The notes beneath the pieces were generated by a model. The model was not told where the DNA came from and made no database searches. It saw only the letters and a list, made by a program, of their open reading frames with translations. The translations under genes were made by a program, and so were the position numbers. Positions 29,749 through 37,780 of a stretch of DNA of 38,853 bases are shown in pieces (the stretch's first letter is position 1; every line of letters begins with the position of its first letter). This stretch comes from CAYTCZ01 sp964436315 (GTDB lineage: Bacteria > Actinomycetota > Thermoleophilia > Gaiellales > Gaiellaceae), in NCBI GenBank assembly GCA_964436315.1, contig CAYTCZ010000021.1:1-38853 (forward strand). The letters run 5' to 3'.

Positions 29749-31191
29749 ATGAGCGTTCGGCTCCTGGATTGGCGGCTTCGCGGAGTGCTCCTAGAGACGC
29801 GCATGCCGTTCCGTTTCGGCATCGCCGTCATGAACGAGATCGCTCACGTTTTCGTGTTCATCACGGCTGAGATCGACGGCGAGCGCGAGATCGGGGTTGC
29901 GGCGGACAACCTTCCCCCGAAATGGTTCACGAAGAATCCCGAGACCTCGTACCGAGCTGAAGTCGCTGAGATGATCGGGGTTATCGAGATGGCGTGCACG
30001 ACTGCGGAAGCGTACGGAGTCAAGGATTCTGTTTTCGAACTCTGGCGCGACGTCTACAGCCAGCAGGTCGCCGAAAGCAACTCGGTCGTCTCGCCGGCTC
30101 TCACGAGTTTCGGGGTGTCGCTCGTCGAGCGAGCGGTTATCGACGCCTTCTGTCGCGCGCAGAACATGCCGTTCGCCGAGGCGGTCCGGTCAAATCAGCT
30201 GGGTATTCGACTCGGCGATCTCCATCCGACCCTGAGTGGTTGCGAGCCGCGCGAGTTCCTGCCGGCGAGCCCGACGACCCAGGTGCGCATTCGTCACACC
30301 GTGGGACTCAGCGACCCGCTGACGGCGAGCGACGACGCGGAAGCGACACCGGCGGATAGCCTTCCTTCAGCCCTGGAGGACGCGATCGACCACGAAGGCC
30401 TACGGCGGTTCAAGGTCAAGGTCGGAGGCGATCGTGAAGTCGATCTCGACCGACTCGAGCGAGTTGGGAATGTGCTCGACTCGGCGACCGGCGGCGACTA
30501 CCGAGTCACACTCGACGGCAACGAGCAATTCGCCGACGTTGGGGCCCTGCAAGCGTTCTGGGAGGAGCTGACGGCGGGCGATCGTACCTCGGAGCTCGCG
30601 CGCCGAATCGACTATGTCGAGCAGCCGCTTCCGAGAGACCTCGCGCTGGGTGATGAGACGTCGGCGGGGCTCGCCGCATGGCCGGCACGACCGCGCGTCA
30701 TCGTCGACGAGTCCGACGACTCGCTCGACGCCGTCGCGCGGGCGATCGAGGCGGGCTACGACGGTGGAGCGTTCAAGAGCTCAAAGGGCGTCTTCAAGGG
30801 GATTGGCAACGCCTGCTGGATCGAACATCTGCGACAGGCGTATCCGGGGAGAACGCTCATCTTCAGCGCGGAGGACTCCTCGACGATCGGCCCCGTCGGT
30901 CTTCTTGCCGACCTGGCAGTGATCGCGACACTCGGGATCGACGAGCCTGAGCGAAACGGCCACCACTATTTCTATGGCCTGGCCGGATTTCCGCCACAGG
31001 TAGAGCGGGAGACGCTCCGGCACCACGGCGACCTCTATTCGGCAGACGCGGAGGGCCATGCGCTCCTCAACATCCGGGAGGGAGAGATCGAGGTGGGAAG
31101 CATCGTGACCGCACCGTTCGGCGTCGCATGGAGCTGCGACTTCGAGGCGGAGCTGGACGGCGCGGAATCGCTCGTCGCTTCTGTTCCTTAG
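29749..31191 (+). CDS. enolase-superfamily protein (mandelate racemase/muconate lactonizing type)
   Basis: 480 residues, longer than the usual 350-400. The barrel has the K-x-K motif FKVKVGG (K222, K224), metal ligands D256 in TLDGNEQF, E291 in YVEQPL and D320 in VIVDES, and Lys343/Lys346 near AFKSSKG. An N-terminal capping domain of the type seen in the superfamily is present. An extra stretch at about 150-215 has low similarity to anything I recognise and accounts for the length. Members abstract a proton next to a carboxylate, as in acid-sugar dehydratases. The TAG stop at 31189-31191 uses the first base of a transposable element as its last base. Confidence 0.83.
   Translation: MSVRLLDWRLRGVLLETRMPFRFGIAVMNEIAHVFVFITAEIDGEREIGVAADNLPPKWFTKNPETSYRAEVAEMIGVIEMACTTAEAYGVKDSVFELWRDVYSQQVAESNSVVSPALTSFGVSLVERAVIDAFCRAQNMPFAEAVRSNQLGIRLGDLHPTLSGCEPREFLPASPTTQVRIRHTVGLSDPLTASDDAEATPADSLPSALEDAIDHEGLRRFKVKVGGDREVDLDRLERVGNVLDSATGGDYRVTLDGNEQFADVGALQAFWEELTAGDRTSELARRIDYVEQPLPRDLALGDETSAGLAAWPARPRVIVDESDDSLDAVARAIEAGYDGGAFKSSKGVFKGIGNACWIEHLRQAYPGRTLIFSAEDSSTIGPVGLLADLAVIATLGIDEPERNGHHYFYGLAGFPPQVERETLRHHGDLYSADAEGHALLNIREGEIEVGSIVTAPFGVAWSCDFEAELDGAESLVASVP
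31188..31190 (+). repeat. target-site duplication TTA, left
   Basis: TTA directly before the left inverted repeat; the same TTA is at 31596-31598 after the right one, as for IS5-related elements that duplicate TNA. Confidence 0.6.
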
Positions 31192-31595
31192 AGCCTATCC
31201 GTGTGCCCAGTGCCGACGCCCGCTCGCAGCGGGGCGCGGACTGCTCGCCCGGCGGCGCGACCTGATCCCGCGCCGGCTCGTCGGATCGATCAGCCGGCCC
31301 GCGTATGCCGTCAGGTGAAGGGTGTCGGCGAGCCGTGTGAGGGAGAACCTCACGCACGGTTCGAGGTGGCGGCGGGAGGAGACCAGGACAGTCAGGCTTG
31401 GAGATGCCGCACGGCCCAGGCGCCTCCCGCCGACCCGACCGGCGGGTGCGGTGTCGTCGGGGACGGATGAGACCAAGCAGCTTGGCGGGATCGCCCGAAG
31501 CGCATATCGACAGAGATATGTGCGAGGGCGATCGCGGCGAGATGCGCCGCGTCTCAGCCGCCAGCCGGGGGTGCTGCACCTATCGGGATAGGCTC
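31191..31595 (+). mobile_element. 405-bp non-autonomous element with inverted repeats, carrying a group II intron 3' end
   Basis: Ends are GAGCCTATCC (31191-31200) and its complement GGATAGGCTC (31586-31595), flanked by TTA. No transposase is encoded, so it would need one in trans. Inside are a GTGTG-starting stretch at 31201 that could be the 5' end of a group II intron, the end of a maturase ORF (SISRPAYAVR, then TGA at 31316), a clean domain V, and a domain VI-like stem ending near 31434. The inner right part holds the hairpin CATATC/GATATG. It lies between convergent genes, with only 16 bases between its right end and the stop of the next gene. Confidence 0.6.
31330..31362 (+). ncRNA. group II intron domain V
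   Basis: GAGCCGTGTGAGG pairs with CCTCACGCACGGTTC, giving a lower stem, a two-base bulge, an upper stem and a GAGA-type loop, which is the form of the catalytic domain V hairpin. It closely matches the copy on the minus strand at 12348-12381. Confidence 0.75.
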
Positions 31596-31598
31596 TTA
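31596..31598 (+). repeat. target-site duplication TTA, right
   Basis: Matches the TTA at 31188-31190. Removing the element and one TTA restores a TAG stop for the upstream gene, since the next base is G. Confidence 0.6.
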
Positions 31599-31611
31599 GT
31601 GTCGGGGACAC

Positions 31612-33312
31612 TCAGCCCACGACCGGCAAGGTAACGCGCGATGGGTACGCCTCGTTGTGCAAGACGGTCTGGGTTGCGGCGAAGCAGGCGGTCGGCCCCT
31701 CGGAGGCGCACGGTCCTCCAGTGTTCAGATTCCGGCTCCACAGCGGGAAGTCCGAGCTCGAAATGACCACGCGAAGCCGGTGCCCGGCCCCGACTCGGAT
31801 CCCGACCTGCCCAAGGTCGATGGTGTACTCGTAGATCTCTCCAGGCGTGATCGGCGTGGGATCCGTCAACGAATCGCGGTAGCTGGCTCGGACGACTCCC
31901 TCCTGAATGTTCGTCGAGCGCCTCGCTGGATCGACCACGCAGAGCCTTGCCGTGAAGTCGGTGTCGGCGGCGTTCGACGCGGCATAGAGCGTGAGCGTCA
32001 CGTCGCCGATGAGCTCGAGATCACGAGTGAGCGAGTCGCTCGTATAAACCAGGACGAACTTCGTTCCTTCGGAGGCGGCCTGATCCTTCGGCCCCATCGG
32101 CGCGATCGCGTCCACGCAGCACGAATGGCCGCCGGCGCTGAGGTTCGGCAGCGCGGGGTCATACAGGTAGAGGTCCGGCGGCTCGTCGCCGGGCGCGTCG
32201 GTCGAAAGCGTTCCATCGCCTGAGCTCGATGTTGCACGGCCGTCGGAGTGCAGATACCAGTCGACGGAGCGGGCCTGTGACGGCGGCCAGCCGTCGAGAT
32301 CGCGCCAGCCGTCGTTCACCACGTAGACGGTGACGGGCGAGTCGAGCACCCCGGTCTCCTTACCCTTGAGAAAGTGGTCGAGCCACCTGAGCTGCCAGTC
32401 GTCGACGACGGTGCCGCCGATCTCCTCGGACGCTTCTCCGATCGGCCGCCAGGGCATGTGTTGCCAGGGGCCGATGACGAGCTTCTGCGGAGCCCGCCCT
32501 TCTGCAGTCAGTGTTGTGAAGCTCCTCACTGTGCCGCGGAGGAAGTTGTCCCACCAGCCCCCGAAGTGCAGGGCGGGCACGTCGACGCGGGCGAGGTCGA
32601 CGTCGAAACGCTGCCAGTAGTCGTCGTACGTCGAGTGCGCAAGCCAGTCGAAGTAGTACGGCGCCGCACCTCCGGCGAGTGGCGGGAAGGCATCGAGGGG
32701 AAGAGCCCAGTACCAGTCTTGGATGCCTCCTAGGGCCGCGCCGAGCGATGCGAGCGCGCCGTCGTCCTTGCGTCTGTTGGCTTCATCGAGGGCGAGATAG
32801 GTGGCCCAGGACGCGCCGAAGGCGAGCGCGAACGCGCCCTGAATGTAGAACCACTCCCGGAAGGGGCTGGGTGCGGTGAATCCCGGGCAGATGCTCACGA
32901 GTCCCTCGGGCTTGTGCTGCGCGGCGAGGAGTTGGTTCAGGCCCGGGTAGGAGAACCCGTAGGTGGCGACCCGGCCGTCGGCTCCGGGGAGCTGCCGCGC
33001 CAGGGCGATGGTGTCGCATACGTCGTCGGCCTCGTGCCGGAACGGGTAGAAACTTCCCTCGGAGCTATAGCGCCCGCGCGTATCCTGCGCGACCACGACG
33101 TAGCCGTGTCGCGCGTACCAGGATGGGTGCGCGTACCCGAAGTTCGAGAGCGCCCCTCGTTTGTCGTACGGGTGGCTGATCATGAAGACGGGAAACGGGC
33201 CACCTGCGGCTGGGCGGTAGACGTCGGCGTACAGAGTGACGCCGTCCCGCATCTGCATCGCGACGTTGTGTTCGATCGTGACGCTCGGAAGTCCGGGAAG
33301 GGGCTCTTGCAC
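31612..33312 (-). CDS. CocE/NonD-family hydrolase (X-Pro dipeptidyl-peptidase-like)
   Basis: 566 residues of alpha/beta-hydrolase with a C-terminal jelly-roll domain, as in cocaine esterase and X-Pro dipeptidyl-peptidase. The start MQMRDGVTLYADVYRP, the oxyanion region VVVAQDTRG, the nucleophile YGFSYPG (S121), the WWDNF block and GPWQHM (likely catalytic His) are in order. The C-terminal domain begins near LYLYDPALPN and carries many strands. GTG at 33312 follows AAAGGAGG by ten bases; TTG at 33318 follows by four and is equally possible. The longer frame is antisense to the next gene. No signal peptide is seen. Ester, amide or proline-dipeptide substrates are all possible. Confidence 0.86.
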   Translation of the reverse strand: MQEPLPGLPSVTIEHNVAMQMRDGVTLYADVYRPAAGGPFPVFMISHPYDKRGALSNFGYAHPSWYARHGYVVVAQDTRGRYSSEGSFYPFRHEADDVCDTIALARQLPGADGRVATYGFSYPGLNQLLAAQHKPEGLVSICPGFTAPSPFREWFYIQGAFALAFGASWATYLALDEANRRKDDGALASLGAALGGIQDWYWALPLDAFPPLAGGAAPYYFDWLAHSTYDDYWQRFDVDLARVDVPALHFGGWWDNFLRGTVRSFTTLTAEGRAPQKLVIGPWQHMPWRPIGEASEEIGGTVVDDWQLRWLDHFLKGKETGVLDSPVTVYVVNDGWRDLDGWPPSQARSVDWYLHSDGRATSSSGDGTLSTDAPGDEPPDLYLYDPALPNLSAGGHSCCVDAIAPMGPKDQAASEGTKFVLVYTSDSLTRDLELIGDVTLTLYAASNAADTDFTARLCVVDPARRSTNIQEGVVRASYRDSLTDPTPITPGEIYEYTIDLGQVGIRVGAGHRLRVVISSSDFPLWSRNLNTGGPCASEGPTACFAATQTVLHNEAYPSRVTLPVVG

Positions 33313-33351
33313 GCTCAAGCGACCTCCTTTAGTGAGCTCGGGCGGTGGCGT

Positions 33352-33357
33352 ATCGTA
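33352..33357 (-). promoter_or_regulatory. putative -10 element (TACGAT) for the CocE-like gene
   Basis: TACGAT lies on the minus strand 34 bases before the start region; the -35 (TGTCGC) is weak. It is in the 117-base divergent gap shared with the next gene. Confidence 0.3.
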
Positions 33358-33417
33358 GAAAACTCGGCCCGGATGCGACAGTCGCCGGTCGTCGTGCGGA
33401 GATCCGGGCGGCCCGCA

Positions 33418-33423
33418 TAGGAT
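33418..33423 (+). promoter_or_regulatory. putative -10 element (TAGGAT) of a leaderless transcript
   Basis: TAGGAT ends six bases before the GTG at 33430 and no Shine-Dalgarno sequence precedes the start, which fits leaderless translation. The -35 (TGCGGA at 33395) is weak. Confidence 0.4.
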
Positions 33424-33429
33424 CGTGCT

Positions 33430-34560
33430 GTGGCACGCCTCGTCCGCATCGGCTTCATCGGTTGTGGTAGCCACGCAACACAAAATCTGTATCCGAGCTT
33501 TCGCCTCAGCGTGTTCAACCCGCCCGAGACGGGTGGCGCCATCGGCGAGCTTGCCGAGGGCGGGGAGATCGGCGAGCTCGTCGCCTGCTGCGACATCGAC
33601 CAGCTGCGGGCACGCCGTTGTGCCACTGCGTTTGGTATTCCCGACGTCTACTCGGACCACCGCAGCATGCTCGATCGCTCCGACATCGACTGCGTCTTCA
33701 TCGCGATGCACCCCCGTCTCCAGCCCGGTCTTGCGATCGACTGTCTCGAGGCGGGAAAGCACGTCTTCATCGAGAAGCCGCCGGCGGAAGACGTCGAGAG
33801 CTGCATCGCGATGAAAGAGGCAGCCGAAGCGGCTGGCAAACACCTGATGGTGGGATTCATGAAGCGCTTCTCTCAGCCATACCTTCGGGCGCGGGCGATC
33901 GCCGAGCGGCCCGAATTCGGGCCGCTCTCCGCGTACGAGGGGCGCTTCACGTTTGGCGTCTACCCGCCGCGTGCCGTCTACGACTTCTTGAACGGCTTCG
34001 GCTGTCACCATCTCGATCTCGCACGCTGGTTCATGGGGGACGTCGAGTGGGTCTTCGCGGCGCGGACCTCCCGTGCCGAAGGAGATACGCGCGAGTGGGG
34101 GCCGAGCGAGCTCGAGCTCCCCGTCGCCGGCTCAGCGTGGCGGGAGATGTGGCAGGCGGCGGAGGGGAGAGAACCTGCTCAGGAGGAGGCGTGGGCGGCA
34201 GTGCTCGGCTTTGCGAATGGCGCGGTAGGAACGCTCCAGCTCAACTGCCTCGAACATCTCAATGAACGAGTCGTTCTCACCGGGCGGCAGAGTTCCGTTG
34301 CGGTCGAAGGCTGGCGGACGGTGACCGCACGGTTGTCGGGGCCGGAGTCACCGGAAGTGTGGGAGCCGAGCGATCAGCTGCCAGGCGACGCGTTCGACCC
34401 ACGCCACGTGCACGGCTTCGCCGGCGAAGTGCGGCACTTCGTCGAGTGCGTGCGTGACGATTCCCGGCCGGAGGCGACGATCGACGACGGGATCGAGGCG
34501 CTTCGCCTCGAGCAGGCGATGAAGCGCTCGGTGAGCGACCTCCGACCCGTCGAGCTCTGA
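33430..34560 (+). CDS. Gfo/Idh/MocA-family oxidoreductase
   Basis: 376 residues. The N-terminal RIGFIGCGSHATQN has the dinucleotide-binding glycines, VFIEKPPAED the catalytic EKP, and GFMKRFSQPYLRAR and NGFGCHHLDLARWF the substrate-domain motifs. The family oxidises or reduces sugars, inositols and related polyols. The C-terminal domain is complete and of normal length. GTG at 33430 is chosen from the position of the Rossmann strand. It is divergent from the CocE-like gene and followed by the GcvP-like pair after 94 bases. Confidence 0.88.
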   Translation: MARLVRIGFIGCGSHATQNLYPSFRLSVFNPPETGGAIGELAEGGEIGELVACCDIDQLRARRCATAFGIPDVYSDHRSMLDRSDIDCVFIAMHPRLQPGLAIDCLEAGKHVFIEKPPAEDVESCIAMKEAAEAAGKHLMVGFMKRFSQPYLRARAIAERPEFGPLSAYEGRFTFGVYPPRAVYDFLNGFGCHHLDLARWFMGDVEWVFAARTSRAEGDTREWGPSELELPVAGSAWREMWQAAEGREPAQEEAWAAVLGFANGAVGTLQLNCLEHLNERVVLTGRQSSVAVEGWRTVTARLSGPESPEVWEPSDQLPGDAFDPRHVHGFAGEVRHFVECVRDDSRPEATIDDGIEALRLEQAMKRSVSDLRPVEL

Positions 34561-34574
34561 CGTCGCGCAAACCC

Positions 34575-34595
34575 GGAGCGAGACAGGCTCTTTTT
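34575..34595 (+). terminator. weak intrinsic terminator after the Gfo/Idh/MocA gene
   Basis: GGAGC at 34575-34579 pairs with GCTCT at 34587-34591 (one G-T pair) around a seven-base loop, followed by a run of five T. It lies 15 bases past the stop. The short stem makes this a modest candidate. Confidence 0.35.
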
Positions 34596-34654
34596 GCCGG
34601 CGGTCGTCGTGCCAATAGGCTTCTCACTCGTCTACTACCGAGAGGAGGATGCCG

Positions 34655-36073
34655 GTGTCGGAGTCAACCTCGCCGGTCCACCCATACATCCCGAACTCCG
34701 TCCCGGCCGTCGAGGAGGCCATGCTCGCGGAGATCGGCGCTGCGAGCGTCGACGAACTGTATGGTGCGATTCCGGAGCGGCTTCGCCTCGGGCGCACCCT
34801 CGAGCTTGGCGAACCTCTCCAGTCTGAGTACGAGCTGCGACGCCACATGGAGGAGGTCCTCGGCCGGAATCGGTCTTGCGCCGGCCAGCTCTCCTTCCTC
34901 GGCGGTGGTTGCTGGCAGCACTACGTCCCTGCCGTGGTCGACGAAGTCGTGAATCGCGGAGAATTCGTGACCGCCTACTACGGAGACACGTACGGCGACC
35001 ACGGCAAGCTCCAGGCCCTGTTCGAGTACGCGAGCATGATGGGAGAGCTGGTCGAGCTCGACGCGGTGAGCATGCCGACGTACGACTGGGGGACCGCCGC
35101 TGCGACGTCCCTCTGCATGGCGGCCAGGCTCACCGGGCGAGGCGTCGCTCTCGTACCGCGCTCCACAGCGCCGGAGCGCCTCGCGATCATCGAGCAGTAC
35201 TGCAAGCCGTGGGTCGAGATCGAGTTACTTCCCTTTGACGCCGCCACCGGTCTTCTCGAGCTCGACGCGGTCCGGGCAGCGCTCTCGGCCGACGCGGCCT
35301 GCGTCTATGTCGAGAACCCCGGCTACCTGGGCACGATCGAGACTCAGGCAGAGGAGGTCGCTTCGCTCGCGCGTGATGCGGGTGCCATGAGCGTCGTTGG
35401 CGTCGATCCGAGCTCGTTGGGCGTACTCGCGCCGCCTCCGCAGTATGGGGCCGACATCGTGTGTGGTGACCTCCAGCCACTCGGGGTTCATATGCACTTC
35501 GGCGGCGGCCTGGCCGGCTTCGTCGCCACACCGGACGACGAGCGCCACATCGCTGAGTACCCGACGTTCCTGCTCGGACTTGCTCCGACGGACGTCGAGG
35601 GCGAATTCGCATTCGGCGAACTCGCCTGGGAGCGGATCTCGTACGTCACCCGTGCCGACTCGAAAGAGTACGCAGGAACGACACAGAACCTCTGGGCCAT
35701 CGCCGCCGCGGTGTACCTCGCACTTGTCGGTCCGAACGGTCTTGCGGAGCTCGGCCAAGGAATTGCCAAGCGCGCCCGCTACGCCGCCGAGAAGCTTGAC
35801 GCGATCGAGGGCGTCCGCGCGCCGGCATTGGACGCCCCGTTCTTCAAGGAGTTCGTCGTCAACTTCGACGGGACAGGACAGACGGTTGCCGCGGTGAACC
35901 GTGCTCTTCGAGAGCAGGGGATCTTCGGCGGCAAGGATCTCTCGCGCGAATTTCCGGACCTCGGCCAGAGCGCGCTCTACTGCGTCACCGAGGTTCACTC
36001 CAAGGCAGATATCGATCGGGTGACCGATGCCCTCGAAGGAATTGTTGGCCGCGAACGGAAGGAGCGACGATGA
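34655..36073 (+). CDS. glycine dehydrogenase subunit 1-like protein (GcvPA family, divergent)
   Basis: 472 residues resembling the N-terminal half of the glycine cleavage P-protein (PLP aspartate-aminotransferase fold). FLGGGCWQHYVPAVVDE and RGEFVTAY match GcvPA. The diagnostic TPYQPEISQG that follows in true GcvPA is replaced by YYGDTYGDHGK (108-118), and the following MYDGA box is TYDWGTA. The substrate site is therefore changed. GTG at 34655 is preferred over ATG at 34649 because the ATG overlaps the AGGAGG site, while GTG is six bases after it. It overlaps the next gene by ATGA. It resembles GcvPA by fold, but true glycine decarboxylase activity is doubtful. Confidence 0.8.
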   Translation: MSESTSPVHPYIPNSVPAVEEAMLAEIGAASVDELYGAIPERLRLGRTLELGEPLQSEYELRRHMEEVLGRNRSCAGQLSFLGGGCWQHYVPAVVDEVVNRGEFVTAYYGDTYGDHGKLQALFEYASMMGELVELDAVSMPTYDWGTAAATSLCMAARLTGRGVALVPRSTAPERLAIIEQYCKPWVEIELLPFDAATGLLELDAVRAALSADAACVYVENPGYLGTIETQAEEVASLARDAGAMSVVGVDPSSLGVLAPPPQYGADIVCGDLQPLGVHMHFGGGLAGFVATPDDERHIAEYPTFLLGLAPTDVEGEFAFGELAWERISYVTRADSKEYAGTTQNLWAIAAAVYLALVGPNGLAELGQGIAKRARYAAEKLDAIEGVRAPALDAPFFKEFVVNFDGTGQTVAAVNRALREQGIFGGKDLSREFPDLGQSALYCVTEVHSKADIDRVTDALEGIVGRERKERR

Positions 36074-37647
36074 GCGGCGTGGTCACACGGCCGGACCTCC
36101 GGCCGTTCCACCAGGCCAGCTGGAATGAGCCGATCATCCTCGAGCTGTCGAGCGAGGGCGAGCGCGGGATTCTGTCACCGCCGGTCGAGCCAGAGATCGA
36201 CGCGATTGCCGACGACGCGCTGGCCGCCGTCCCGTCGAAGCTCCGGAGAGATCGACCGCCGACGCTGCCCGAACTCAGCCAGCCCCAGGTGCTCAGGCAC
36301 TATCTGCGGCTTTCGCAAGAGACGCTCGGCAACGACGTCAACATCCATCTGGGCCTCGGGACGTGCACGATGAAATACAGCCCGAAGGTCAACGAGGGGC
36401 TCATTCGAGCACCGTCGGTCGCCGACCTCCATCCCTCTCAGGACGACGACACGTTGCAAGGGATCCTCGAGGTGATGCATCGGTTCGAGCGAGTCCTCTG
36501 CGAGATCTCGGGGATGGATCGATTCACCTTCCAGCCCGCGAGCGGCTCTCAAGGGGTCTTCGCGAATGCGCTCATGATGCGGACGTACCACGAGTCGCGC
36601 GGAGAGCACGAGCGCGACGAGATCATCACGACGATCTTCTCGCACCCGTGCGACGCGGCGTGCCCCGCGACCGCCGGCTTCAAGGTCATCACCCTCTACC
36701 CGGGCGTGCGCGGGTATGTCGACGTCGATGCGATCAAGGCCGCCGTCTCGGACAGGACGGCAGGGCTCATGATCACGAATCCGGAGGACACGGGGATCTT
36801 CAACCCGCACATCGATGAGCTGGTCGAGGTCGTCCATGATGCGGGCGGCCTGTGTCATTACGACCAGGCGAACGCCAATGGCATTCTCGGGATCACGAGG
36901 GCTCGGGACGCCGGCTTCGATCTTTGTCAGTTCAACCTCCACAAGACCTTCTCGTCGCCGCACTGCTCGATGGGGATGCCCTGTGGCGCCGCAGGTGTGA
37001 CGAACGAGCTTGCCCGGTTCCTTCCGACCCCGACTGTCGAGTACGACGGCAGCCATTACCGCCTCGACTACCACCGACCGGACTCGATCGGAAAGGTCCG
37101 CGGCTTTCACGGCGTTCCAGCCACGGTTGTGCGCTCGTACGCGTGGGTCCTGAGTCTCGGCGGTGAGGGTCTTCGGAAGGCAGCGGAAACCGCGGTCCTG
37201 AACAACAACTATCTGGCGACGAAACTCGCAGAGATTCCCGGGCTCGAGGTCTCGTTCGCCGATGAAAACTCCGATCGCCGCATTGAGCAGGTGCGCTACA
37301 GCCTTGCCCAATTGCACGAGGAGACTGGCATCGGCACCGTCGACGTCGCTCGGCGCACCGCGGACTACGGTGTAGCCCCGTACTTTCCAAGCCATCACCC
37401 GTGGCTCGTTCCGGAGCCCGTTACGCTCGAGCCGGCCGAATCCTGTTCGCGAGCCGACCTCGATGTCTATGCCGAAATCATGCGTCGGGTGGTCGAGGAG
37501 GCCCGTCAGGATCCGGAACGCGTTCGCACGGCACCGCACAGAAGCACCGTTCATCGGATGGATCACGACCCGCTCGACGACCCGAATCGATGGGCGCTTA
37601 CATGGAGAGCCCACAAGAGGACGGCAGCGGGCCGGACGAGGTCGTGA
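36070..37647 (+). CDS. glycine dehydrogenase subunit 2-like protein (GcvPB family, divergent)
   Basis: 525 residues resembling the C-terminal half of the P-protein. The PLP lysine is K292 in NLHKTFSSPH. LGTCTMKYSPK, FQPASGSQG and YDQANANG are conserved. The glycine-rich HGGGGPG after the lysine is HCSMGMPCG (298-306), SAHGTNPAS is FSHPCDAACPA, and the HE(F/C)VLS box is not seen. AAGGAG sits before the ATG. The pair would form the alpha2beta2 enzyme, but neither GcvT, GcvH nor Lpd is in the window. A PLP-dependent decarboxylase or lyase for an amino acid other than glycine is my inference. Confidence 0.8.
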   Translation: MSGVVTRPDLRPFHQASWNEPIILELSSEGERGILSPPVEPEIDAIADDALAAVPSKLRRDRPPTLPELSQPQVLRHYLRLSQETLGNDVNIHLGLGTCTMKYSPKVNEGLIRAPSVADLHPSQDDDTLQGILEVMHRFERVLCEISGMDRFTFQPASGSQGVFANALMMRTYHESRGEHERDEIITTIFSHPCDAACPATAGFKVITLYPGVRGYVDVDAIKAAVSDRTAGLMITNPEDTGIFNPHIDELVEVVHDAGGLCHYDQANANGILGITRARDAGFDLCQFNLHKTFSSPHCSMGMPCGAAGVTNELARFLPTPTVEYDGSHYRLDYHRPDSIGKVRGFHGVPATVVRSYAWVLSLGGEGLRKAAETAVLNNNYLATKLAEIPGLEVSFADENSDRRIEQVRYSLAQLHEETGIGTVDVARRTADYGVAPYFPSHHPWLVPEPVTLEPAESCSRADLDVYAEIMRRVVEEARQDPERVRTAPHRSTVHRMDHDPLDDPNRWALTWRAHKRTAAGRTRS

Positions 37648-37780
37648 CGTGCGCGGTCTCACAAAGTTCGTCGACGGTGGGCGAGTGTCGAGCGGAAGAT
37701 CGAGGGAATCGTGAGCCGCGATAGCCTGTCTGGGCTCGGCCTCTAGACGTAGCGAAACATTCCCAGGGGAGGAAGAAAGA

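Noticed and set aside
29305..29752. Open frames through the hairpin-rich intergenic region as coding sequence
   Set aside because: Several frames on both strands are open simply because of GC content; paired stem changes fit structure better than protein.
34655..37647. A complete glycine cleavage system
   Set aside because: Only P-protein-like subunits are present, and their diagnostic motifs are replaced.
36175..37662. 495-codon antisense frame opposite the GcvPB-like gene
   Set aside because: The plus-strand protein has a recognisable PLP fold and clear start; the antisense product has no motif.
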